64,000 bases of DNA. Origin: JAPPFW01 sp965231815 (GTDB lineage Bacteria > Actinomycetota > Acidimicrobiia > Spongiisociales > Spongiisociaceae). Positions 51,881 through 59,918 of the stretch are shown one piece after another (position 1 is the stretch's first letter; every line of letters starts with the position of its first letter). Where the stretch lies: the NCBI GenBank assembly GCA_965231815.1, contig OZ246890.1:3906001-3970000 (forward strand). The letters run 5' to 3'. Position numbers and translations under genes: made by a program. The notes below the pieces were generated by a model. It was not told the DNA's origin. It was given only the letters and a program-made list of their open reading frames with translations, and did no database searches.

Positions 51881-52295
51881 CACTCACATCTTGGTGTGGT
51901 CCGTGACCGACGACACGAGGCGGCTCCCAGGCTCGGCCATGGACGCGATCGACGCGGCAATGGCCACACGAGAAGCGAGTGTTTCGGCGGCGACATTCTG
52001 GGAACTCTCCCTGAAGCGACGGCTGTTCCGAGGCACACTCCCCTCTCTGCCGTCGCCGGCGGACCTGCGAACCGCAGTCCTCGGCGCCGGACTCACAGAA
52101 ATCCCCGTTTCCGGTTCCCTGTGGATCGAGGCGGTTGAACTGACCGACGACGGTTTCCACACGGACCCGGCGGATCAGCTGATCGTGGCGACGGCTATCA
52201 GGTTCGGTCACGAACTGTTCACACGAGATGATCGCATCCGGTCGTGGGCTAGAAGAACCCGACGCGTCGAGCTATATGACGGCGGCGCCGTATGA
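51867..52295 (+). CDS. vapC: PIN-domain toxin
   Basis: 142 residues from GTG 51867: VILLDTHILVWSV (Asp), SAATFWELSL (Glu), DPADQLIVATAI and FTRDDRI (Asp). Longer start inside the antitoxin gene is not needed. PilT N-terminal-like 'type II toxin VapC' of the YefM-associated class. Confidence 0.9.
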   Translation: MILLDTHILVWSVTDDTRRLPGSAMDAIDAAMATREASVSAATFWELSLKRRLFRGTLPSLPSPADLRTAVLGAGLTEIPVSGSLWIEAVELTDDGFHTDPADQLIVATAIRFGHELFTRDDRIRSWARRTRRVELYDGGAV

Positions 52296-52302
52296 CAAAC
52301 TC

Positions 52303-53076
52303 CTAGGTAGCGCCGGTGATGTGGGCCACCACTTCCTGGCGGGTAGTCTCTGACTTGGGCAGGTCCGCGACCAGCCGACCTTGGCGGAGTATTAGCAAAC
52401 GGGTGCAGATCGACCAGACGTGCTCCATGTTGTGCGAGATGACGATCATCCCCATGTCGGTATCCGCGGACGAGACCATTGCGCCGATCATCTCCAGCAC
52501 CGCGGCGGCTTCCCTGACGCCGAGCGCCGCTGTCGGCTCGTCCAGCAGTAGGAGTCGGCCTCCCCAGAATCCCGCTCGGGATATGGCCACCACTTGGCGC
52601 TGACCACCCGACATAGTCTCGATATCGGCGTCGAGATTGGGGAACCTCGCAGGAAGTGCCTCGACCGCGGCCCTAGCCCGCTTCCGCATCACCCTGCGGT
52701 TCAGGATCCCCAGCGCTCGGCGCCAACCGTCCCGAACCACCTCGCGTCCCAGATAGAAGTTGGAGGGGATGTCGAAGATGTCCACCAGAGCCAGCTGCTG
52801 GTAGACAGTCTCGATACCCTCGCCCCGTGCCTCGGCAGGGGTAGAGAACACCTTGCGGTCACCGTGCAGGTACACCTCGCCCGCGGTGGGGATGATCGCA
52901 CCGGCCAGGCACTTCACCAGTGTCGACTTACCGGCCCCGTTGTCGCCGAGGAGCCCTACTACCTCGTCCCGGTCGAGCGTGAAGCTCACATCGTCGAGGG
53001 CACGGATGGTCCCGTAGTGCTTGGACAGGCCCCTGATCTCCAGCAGCGGGGCTCCCGGAACGGTGACGTACGTCAT
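52303..53076 (-). CDS. Sugar ABC transporter ATP-binding protein, single domain
   Basis: 257 residues with Walker A GDNGAGKST, signature MSGGQRQVVAISRA, Walker B LLLLDEPTAALG and switch VISHNMEHV. Unlike the RbsA-type gene at 17802 this is a single ABC domain (FrcA-like), which would homodimerise. Last gene of the second sugar importer operon (binding protein, permease, ATPase). Confidence 0.95.
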   Translation of the reverse strand: MTYVTVPGAPLLEIRGLSKHYGTIRALDDVSFTLDRDEVVGLLGDNGAGKSTLVKCLAGAIIPTAGEVYLHGDRKVFSTPAEARGEGIETVYQQLALVDIFDIPSNFYLGREVVRDGWRRALGILNRRVMRKRARAAVEALPARFPNLDADIETMSGGQRQVVAISRAGFWGGRLLLLDEPTAALGVREAAAVLEMIGAMVSSADTDMGMIVISHNMEHVWSICTRLLILRQGRLVADLPKSETTRQEVVAHITGAT

Positions 53077-53122
53077 GATCCCGCCGCCCGCGAGTCCGGC
53101 AGACGTACCTCTCCCCTGTATA

Positions 53123-54163
53123 TCACACTTCCATCCTGACCTCTGCCTCCCGCCGCCCCAGCTGGTCGAAGATCACCGCGCCCAGCAGGAGAACTCCCCT
53201 CGACACCTCCTGCCAGAAGGACTGGACCTGCAACAGGACGAGGCCGTTGTCCAGCACTGCCAGGATGAGGATCGCCACTAGCGTACCGATGACCGAGCCC
53301 CGTCCTCCGTAGAGGCTGGCCCCGCCGACGATCACACCCGTGAGGGCCAGGAACTCCATCCGCTCACCGGTGGTGGGCGAGACCGCTCCGACCTGGGACA
53401 CGACGATCATCGAGGCGATGGCGACCGTTACCCCCGTAAGAACGAAGGCGATGCCCACCTGCCGTTCGAGGGGAATTCCCGCCAACCGCGCCGCCTGGGG
53501 ATTGGCTCCTATGGCGTACATATGCTGGCCGTACTTGGTGAGACGCATGATGACAAAGAAGGCGGCGACCACCAGCAAGAGCACCAGCACAGCGACCGGT
53601 ACTTCGATACCCCACACATCGAAGCGGGTCCGTCCCAGGAACCTGAACCCTTCGACACGTACCGCCCGGCCGTCCATGACGAGCTTGGAGGCCCCGCGGA
53701 AGGCAACCAGGGTGGCGAGGGTGGTGAGGATAGAGTTCACCCGGAACTTGATGATTGCCACCGCGTTGATTGCGGCGATCGCCAAGGCTGCCACCACTGC
53801 TCCGACGATTCCCCAGGTCACCCCGTAGTCCCGGGCCATCACCGCGAACACGGCGCCCGCGAATCCGATCGCAGACCCCACCGAAACGTCGACCTGGCGG
53901 GCCACCAGCAGCAACGTCATGGCGCTGCCGATGATGCCGATCACGGCGCCGTTGACCAGAACGTTCACCAGGTTGGTGGAGGTGAAGAAGAACGGGGACC
54001 GGATGGTGAAGAAGACGCACAGCAGGATCAGGACCCCGACCCGGGCCTGCATAGCCGTGAACCGCACCCGCCCGACCAGCTTCGACACGATACCCCCGGC
54101 CCGGGCGCCAGGGGATCCTGTCGCCCCATTGCCCCGGCCGGAGTCAGAGTCTCTGGTATTCAC
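53123..54163 (-). CDS. Sugar ABC transporter permease
   Basis: 346 residues, about ten membrane spans; LLVARQVDVSVGSAIGFAGA and GVIVGGASLYGGRGSVIGT are typical of BPD_transp_2. Next to the duplicated binding protein with a 21-base gap and no hairpin. Confidence 0.95.
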   Translation of the reverse strand: MNTRDSDSGRGNGATGSPGARAGGIVSKLVGRVRFTAMQARVGVLILLCVFFTIRSPFFFTSTNLVNVLVNGAVIGIIGSAMTLLLVARQVDVSVGSAIGFAGAVFAVMARDYGVTWGIVGAVVAALAIAAINAVAIIKFRVNSILTTLATLVAFRGASKLVMDGRAVRVEGFRFLGRTRFDVWGIEVPVAVLVLLLVVAAFFVIMRLTKYGQHMYAIGANPQAARLAGIPLERQVGIAFVLTGVTVAIASMIVVSQVGAVSPTTGERMEFLALTGVIVGGASLYGGRGSVIGTLVAILILAVLDNGLVLLQVQSFWQEVSRGVLLLGAVIFDQLGRREAEVRMEV

Positions 54164-54184
54164 TACCTGACGGCGCCTGGTTCC

Positions 54185-56185
54185 CTACCCGGCTGCTTCG
54201 GGGTAGTGGTCGGTGAGGTTGGAAGCGTCCAAGAACTTGTGATCAATGAAGATCTCCCGGCCGGGATCCTCACCCTTCGCCAACGCTATCGCCGCCGGCA
54301 CCGCCAGACTCCCGTACCGATCCGGGAAATACGCCACATCACCGATCCACTGCGGATTATTGAGAATGTCCGACCACGCAGAAGCATCCGCCCCATGACC
54401 CACGATGAACACATGCTCACCCCGACCCTGAGTCTCCGCCGCCGCGAACGCAGAAGCCGCATCCGGATCCCCGAAACTCGACATCACCAGAACCACCGTC
54501 GCATCAGGCACCGTCGTCAGAATGTCCGTGAACTGCCTCCGCACGTTCTCCAACGCATCCGAGCCGCCCTGACGCTTGTCCACAACCCGGAACATCGAAT
54601 CCGGAACCGCCCCACACACACCCTCGAAACCCTCACGCGACCCGCCGGCCCGCTGAGCATTGATATCAGGCGAACTCAGATTCTCGATCGACACATACAG
54701 ATCAAACTCGCAACCGAACTCCGACTGAGCGAAACCACCCAAACCGGCACCCGCCACCAACCCGGCCTCATAACCATTCGAACCCACAAACACCCGCTCA
54801 CACGGACCCTGAGGCACGTCCATAGTCACCGTCGGCAGATCACCATACGCCTCACAAACCGCCTCCGCAGCATCCGGGAAGAACTGCCAATTAATCACCG
54901 CGTCCAACCCCTGCGCATCCAAAGTCCGCGCACACTGAATAGCCGTATCCGTAGAGAAATTCGCATCACACTCAAACAACTCCACCCCAGCCGCCGCAAC
55001 CGCATCACGAATACTCTCAGTAACAATGAACACAAACGGATCCGCATCACCACCCGAGATATAACCCAACTTGATCGCCTCACCCTCAACCATCGCCGGC
55101 TCCTCAGCCATACCGGCTGCTTCGGGGTAGTGGTCGGTGAGGTTGGAAGCGTCCAAGAACTTGTGATCAATGAAGATCTCCCGGCCGGGATCCTCACCCT
55201 TCGCCAACGCTATCGCCGCCGGCACCGCCAGACTCCCGTACCGATCCGGGAAATACGCCACATCACCGATCCACTGCGGATTATTGAGAATGTCCGACCA
55301 CGCAGAAGCATCCGCCCCATGACCCACGATGAACACATGCTCACCCCGACCCTGAGTCTCCGCCGCCGCGAACGCAGAAGCCGCATCCGGATCCCCGAAA
55401 CTCGACATCACCAGAACCACCGTCGCATCAGGCACCGTCGTCAGAATGTCCGTGAACTGCCTCCGCACGTTCTCCAACGCATCCGAGCCGCCCTGACGCT
55501 TGTCCACAACCCGGAACATCGAATCCGGAACCGCCCCACACACACCCTCGAAACCCTCACGCGACCCGCCGGCCCGCTGAGCATTGATATCAGGCGAACT
55601 CAGATTCTCGATCGACACATACAGATCAAACTCGCAACCGAACTCCGACTGAGCGAAACCACCCAAACCGGCACCCGCCACCAACCCGGCCTCATAACCA
55701 TTCGAACCCACAAACACCCGCTCACACGGACCCTGAGGCACGTCCATAGTCACCGTCGGCAGATCACCATACGCCTCACAAACCGCCTCCGCAGCATCCG
55801 GGAAGAACTGCCAATTAATCACCGCGTCCAACCCCTGCGCATCCAAAGTCCGCGCACACTGAATAGCCGTATCCGTAGAGAAATTCGCATCACACTCAAA
55901 CAACTCCACCCCAGCCGCCGCAACCGCATCACGAATACTCTCAGTAACAATGAACACAAACGGATCCGCATCACCACCCGAGATATAACCCAACTTGATC
56001 GCCTCACCCTCAACCATCGCCGATTCCTCAGCCATAGTTGTCTCGGGAATCGCCGCAGTCGTAGCCGGGGATTGGGCTGTTGTCTCAGGGGTTTCACCAT
56101 CGTCGCCGCACGCCGCGGCAAACAGGAGGAAAGCCGTGACGATCACCAACTCTGGTCTGAAGCGATACCACTGATTCATCGCCAT
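54185..56185 (-). CDS. Sugar ABC transporter substrate-binding lipoprotein with two near-identical tandem binding domains (second locus)
   Basis: 666 residues from ATG 56185 with GGAAAGG upstream. Lipobox LLFAAAC followed by a Thr/Pro linker and two copies of a binding domain (308-residue period), each starting MAEE(S/P)AMVEGEAIKLGYI and ending NLTDHYPEAAG. The copies are almost identical; the visible change is S/P in the first residues. The binding domain is different from that at 20438 (only general sugar-binder similarity), so the doubling happened independently. Sense codons in the repeats end mainly in G or T. A longer start at 56239 is unlikely because of the signal peptide. Confidence 0.93.
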   Translation of the reverse strand: MAMNQWYRFRPELVIVTAFLLFAAACGDDGETPETTAQSPATTAAIPETTMAEESAMVEGEAIKLGYISGGDADPFVFIVTESIRDAVAAAGVELFECDANFSTDTAIQCARTLDAQGLDAVINWQFFPDAAEAVCEAYGDLPTVTMDVPQGPCERVFVGSNGYEAGLVAGAGLGGFAQSEFGCEFDLYVSIENLSSPDINAQRAGGSREGFEGVCGAVPDSMFRVVDKRQGGSDALENVRRQFTDILTTVPDATVVLVMSSFGDPDAASAFAAAETQGRGEHVFIVGHGADASAWSDILNNPQWIGDVAYFPDRYGSLAVPAAIALAKGEDPGREIFIDHKFLDASNLTDHYPEAAGMAEEPAMVEGEAIKLGYISGGDADPFVFIVTESIRDAVAAAGVELFECDANFSTDTAIQCARTLDAQGLDAVINWQFFPDAAEAVCEAYGDLPTVTMDVPQGPCERVFVGSNGYEAGLVAGAGLGGFAQSEFGCEFDLYVSIENLSSPDINAQRAGGSREGFEGVCGAVPDSMFRVVDKRQGGSDALENVRRQFTDILTTVPDATVVLVMSSFGDPDAASAFAAAETQGRGEHVFIVGHGADASAWSDILNNPQWIGDVAYFPDRYGSLAVPAAIALAKGEDPGREIFIDHKFLDASNLTDHYPEAAG
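54190..55111 (-). repeat. Direct repeat unit encoding second binding domain
   Basis: Partner of 55114-56035, offset 924 bases (308 codons, in frame). Units abut with essentially no spacer. Confidence 0.95.
55114..56035 (-). repeat. Direct repeat unit encoding first binding domain
   Basis: See 54190-55111. CCGATTCC here versus CCGGCTCC in the other copy. Confidence 0.95.
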
Positions 56186-56239
56186 TGCGACGCCTTTCCG
56201 TAGAGTCATTACCAGCACCTCGCAATCACGCGATGCCAC

Positions 56240-56556
56240 TCTCTAAAGAAAGGTAGCATCATCCCTGGAAAGGTGGCGGCCCGAACCATTCCGATTTTCC
56301 CGTTCCCCCAAGACGCGAAGGGCGCTATCGCTGAATGTGTACGGAGCACAGGACTTCGAGATCATGTAGCCGTTGCCCCCTCGGGCGTGGTCATCGGCTC
56401 GGGCAGGAGCGCGTTGATACGACCCGCGGATACAATCGAGTACGGGGCCATATAGTGCCCAATATGGTAGAAAGAACGAACTACGCAACCATAACTTGAA
56501 TGCTGACAACGCAGGGTGTTCGATCGTGAATACCGAGAGATTACTTTGGATCCTAA
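56240..56556. other. Gap upstream of second importer and TIR-like gene
   Basis: About 320 bases (370 from the chosen start of the binding protein) with no recognised gene or strong repeat. Must hold divergent promoters. Composition falls in GC toward the TIR-like gene. Confidence 0.4.
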
Positions 56557-57099
56557 ATGGCTATAAACCGACCACAATCGGCAATTCGTCACAAGTGCTT
56601 CATCTCATACCACAACGCCAACCGGCGCGCTGTGGAAGCCTTCATAAACCGGTTTCGCGACGTCATCATTCCTCGCACCGTCGGTGTCACTGAGACCGAC
56701 CCCTTCATCAACTCCACCGATGAGGATTACATAAAACGGGTGATCCGCGAGAATTACCTGACCGACTCCACAGTGACCATCGTTTTGTTAGGTCGTTGTA
56801 CCTGGACGCGCAGGTTTGTGGATTGGGAAATCGCCTCCTCCCTAAGAAACGACCCCAACAACAAGCGGAGCGGTTTGCTGGGAATCAAGCTCTCCTCGTA
56901 TGCGAATAGAATGCCCGCTCGCCTCAAACTAAACCTAGGTTCGGCAACCAACCCGGGATATGCCCGAGTCAGGACCTATCCAAAAAGCGGTGAGAGCCTA
57001 CGACGTTGGGTAGAGGACGCTTTTGATGCTCGCTCTTCACTGCAAGGAAACATCGATAACTCCTCACCACTGCGCAAACGTAATAGTCCCTGTAGATGA
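56557..57099 (+). CDS. TIR-like (DUF1863/ThsB-like) domain protein
   Basis: 180 residues: KCFISYHNANRRAVEAFINRF, DEDYIKRVIRENYLTDSTVTIVLLG, TWTRRFVDWEIASSLRND match the MTH538-type TIR fold (DUF1863), in which the strand-loop glutamate (WEI) is the possible catalytic residue. Related proteins serve as ThsB subunits of Thoeris, but no ThsA-like NADase gene is present within this window. Less GC-rich than surroundings. Stand-alone role unknown; defence is an inference. Confidence 0.8.
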   Translation: MAINRPQSAIRHKCFISYHNANRRAVEAFINRFRDVIIPRTVGVTETDPFINSTDEDYIKRVIRENYLTDSTVTIVLLGRCTWTRRFVDWEIASSLRNDPNNKRSGLLGIKLSSYANRMPARLKLNLGSATNPGYARVRTYPKSGESLRRWVEDAFDARSSLQGNIDNSSPLRKRNSPCR

Positions 57100-57195
57100 A
57101 CGGCTCCTGCATTATCCGAATCCAGCACCGACGAGACGGAGGGACCGTTCCGGCGGTGTAACAGCGGGGACGCGGATGTTGCGCCGGGGATCAGA

Positions 57196-57639
57196 TCAGC
57201 GGCGGCGTCCCCGGTGGTACAGGGCGACGAAATCATCCACCGGATGGCGGGCGATAGCATCCTCGATCACCTCTAACGGCAGGTCGTCGAGACGGCGGAA
57301 GCGGACACAGCTCTTGCCCATGTCGAAACGCCGACCGGTGGCTCGATAAGCCGCTTCGAAGCGCTCTCGGGCCTCGGGATCGGCGTACACGCCAGACAGG
57401 TAGATCGCCATGTGTCGTTTCTGGGAGGCGAGGGCGGCATACATGAGGGGTTTGCCGTTGTAGGTATCCGGCTGGATGGCGAGTGGGACCTCGTAGGAAA
57501 TCATCCCCCAGCGCATCTCCTCCACATACCCGTCAGGCAGCGCCCCTAGAATCCCCTCGCGCACCGTGGAGATAGCCTCCCTCCGGTCCGCCGGCAGGCT
57601 ATCCAGATACTCCTCGACGCTGGCGGCATCCGATCTCAT
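57196..57639 (-). CDS. DUF1801 family protein
   Basis: 147 residues: VEEYLDSLPADRREAISTVREGIL, GYVEEMRWGMISYEVPL and KRHMAIYLSGVY are DUF1801/YdhG-like blocks. Function not established. The start is preceded on the plus side by the B element at 57718. Confidence 0.85.
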   Translation of the reverse strand: MRSDAASVEEYLDSLPADRREAISTVREGILGALPDGYVEEMRWGMISYEVPLAIQPDTYNGKPLMYAALASQKRHMAIYLSGVYADPEARERFEAAYRATGRRFDMGKSCVRFRRLDDLPLEVIEDAIARHPVDDFVALYHRGRRR

Positions 57640-57717
57640 CACCCCTCAGCTTAGTTACCAACCTGCAACCAGTAGCTTCACTCCCTTCCAACCGACCAAC
57701 TACGGGCCGGAAACTCT

Positions 57718-57924
57718 AGCCCCGATTATTCATGGATGGAGGTTTGGAGGATGAGTGGAGAAGACCATATTCGCGCCCTGACCAGGCAATACAGCTATCG
57801 GTGTTTCCCATCCCGGTCCGATCTAAAGATTCACCTGTCGGGTGAACGGTGGGTAGCCCCCAAAACTCGGGTGGAACTGGCGTAACATGCCTCGGTGTGT
57901 GGGAAACCTGAATAATCAGGGCTA
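57718..57924 (+). mobile_element. Family B MITE-like element, copy 4
   Basis: 207 bases, TAGCCCCGATTATTCA ... TGAATAATCAGGGCTA, flanked by TA. Lies 75 bases upstream of the DUF1801 start. Confidence 0.92.
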
Positions 57925-58043
57925 GGTAGAGCTTGCTCACCTCGAATGGTTGTCGCATGTTGAACGCTCCTGTCGGGAGCGGCGCATCTTGCCGACCTAA
58001 CTGATAGCGGCGCCTGATCCGCCTTAGGTGGATTCCAACCGGC

Positions 58044-59303
58044 TTAGCTCCACAAGCGGTCCACCGGTAAGGCGATGATCTTGTCGTCGGTCCCCCTGTA
58101 GCGAACGCAGTACGGGCCGCTGTAAAGCATTACCCCGCATTTGAACCGCTCACCGAGCGCGTCACGGAGAATCCGCAAGCCTCTTCTATCCCTGGGAAGG
58201 ATCCTGGAACCGGCCTTTACCTCTATCCCCACCACCGAACCGTCCCGCCTATCCTCGATAACGATGTCCACCTCGGCCCCGTCATGGGTACGCCAATGGC
58301 CAACGTGAGGTCGATGTTCCATCCACGATGCCTGCTTTAGCACTTCGCCGACCACGAAGGTTTCCAGCAGATGACCGAACTGCTGCAGAGCGGCCGGATC
58401 GCGGGTCGCCAGCTTGCCGGGCGGGAGACGCAACAGCCGGGACGCCACGCCGGAATCCACTATGTGGAGTTTAGGGCGTGACCCTACCGCCGACCGGAGT
58501 GTCTTACCCCAGGCAGGTAACAGCCGAATCAAAAAGGCGGCCTCGAACAGCTTCACATGGTCGGAAGCAGTGCTAGCCGCCAGCCCCACTGCCGCGCCCG
58601 CGCGGGAGATGTTGAGGACTTGGGCGGTCTGCGACGCGAGACGCCGGAGCAACGGAGCGAGTGTAGAGGGTCGCCGCACCCGCCCCGGCTCGAGAAGGTC
58701 ACGCTCCAAACTGAGGGCGAGATAGTCGTCGAACCAGCGCGACCGGGCGACCCCGGTTCGCGCCAATGCCATGGGAAAACCACCACCCGAGATCCGCTCT
58801 GCATACTCGTCGCGGCTGGTGGTCGACGGTTCCGGAGAAACTGTTTCCTCGGGAACGTCAAGAAGCAACTCGACCAGGTTATCCCTTTCCCGGCCAATTT
58901 CGCCCTGTGACAGGGGAAGTATCTCTAGGCGGTGAAGTCGACCGGTAAGAGACTGCGCAGCAGCCGGTAGGGCCTCGAAGCGGGTAGACCCGGCAAGTAC
59001 GAACCGTCCCGGCGACCCATCTCGATTCAGCTCGGCTTTGATCGAATCCAAGAGGATCGGAGCACGCTGGTACTCGTCGATGAACACCGGCCCTCGACCA
59101 GAAACGAACAGGCCGGGGTCATCATCAACCGCGGCTCGAACCCTCGGATCGTCCAGATCGACTACATCGGCATCGTAGCGGCGGGCCAACAGCCCCAGGA
59201 GCGTGGACTTACCAACAGAGCGAGGGCCCTGCAACAACACCACCGGCGCCTCAGCCATGCGTCCGGAAGCGATATCCACCAACCTACGCGGTATCAACTC
59301 CAC
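58044..59303 (-). CDS. AAA ATPase with DUF4143 C-terminal domain
   Basis: 419 residues from GTG 59303. Walker A GPRSVGKST (about 26-34), Walker B VFIDEYQRAP, sensor region RFVLAGSTRFEALPAAAQSLTGR and the DUF4143 C-terminus with VDIVIEDRRDGSVVGIEVKA. These ATPases are thought to be linked to toxin-antitoxin or mobile DNA functions; a restriction-like nuclease fold has been suggested for the C-terminus. Three CCGTGAAA repeats occur upstream (59320-59396). Confidence 0.9.
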   Translation of the reverse strand: MELIPRRLVDIASGRMAEAPVVLLQGPRSVGKSTLLGLLARRYDADVVDLDDPRVRAAVDDDPGLFVSGRGPVFIDEYQRAPILLDSIKAELNRDGSPGRFVLAGSTRFEALPAAAQSLTGRLHRLEILPLSQGEIGRERDNLVELLLDVPEETVSPEPSTTSRDEYAERISGGGFPMALARTGVARSRWFDDYLALSLERDLLEPGRVRRPSTLAPLLRRLASQTAQVLNISRAGAAVGLAASTASDHVKLFEAAFLIRLLPAWGKTLRSAVGSRPKLHIVDSGVASRLLRLPPGKLATRDPAALQQFGHLLETFVVGEVLKQASWMEHRPHVGHWRTHDGAEVDIVIEDRRDGSVVGIEVKAGSRILPRDRRGLRILRDALGERFKCGVMLYSGPYCVRYRGTDDKIIALPVDRLWS

Positions 59304-59912
59304 CGCTCTAACAACCTTTCCGTGAAACTTTTGGTGATTCTACCGTGAAAATTAGGGGTACTAAACCGGGAATCTCTAGTGATACTTACCGTGAAACTCA
59401 CCCCGGGGAGACCCCTACCCGATATTCGCGCCTCCACGCAGGGGCCTGGGTGGAGGCGCATCTACCAGGCGGGCCGGCCGATCGAGTTCCGGCTACGTTC
59501 ACCGTGATGCCGGCTCGAGAAAGCAAACCACTGGATCTGCCCGCTATGCAAATCCTCCGCCGAAATCCGGGGGGTTATCTTCCCGGCATTGCTGGTCTCA
59601 TCTGGTGTCCGGGGAGGCGCCTGGCTCCCCGGCGGTGACTTTGCACGGTCCCCAAAGCAAGTCTCCGAACCGTAACCCGTGATCGAAACGACCCGGAACA
59701 CCTCAAAGAGGACATACTCCGGCTCCGTGGTGTAGCCATCATCCGGTCGCGGTGGTCTAAATTGGGACACACCCGGTGCAGGAACCACACTTGCTACTTG
59801 TTCGTGCCTGACGACCGGGTAGCCGCCCGGAAGCACGAACGGCGCCGGGGCGGGTTGGTTGGCTTTGGTTGGTTCCCGAGACACCCGGCAAGAATGACGA
59901 CTACACGAGGAT
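59304..59912. other. 609-base gap with CCGTGAAA repeats and weak relic
   Basis: CCGTGAAA occurs at 59320-59327, 59343-59350 and 59389-59396, two of them within the longer GTGATnCTnACCGTGAAA; candidate operator for the DUF4143 gene. Further on, one plus-strand frame reads KANHWICPLCKSSAEIRG with a CxxC pair and another EHLKEDILRLRGVAIIRSRW; these may be relics of an unknown gene. No intact gene is supported. Confidence 0.45.
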
Positions 59913-59918
59913 GTGTCC

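Noticed and set aside
53522..56203. 893-residue open frame opposite the duplicated binding protein
   Set aside because: Antisense shadow produced by codon bias and the duplication; it is Arg/His-rich, lacks known motifs and the minus-strand gene is unambiguous.
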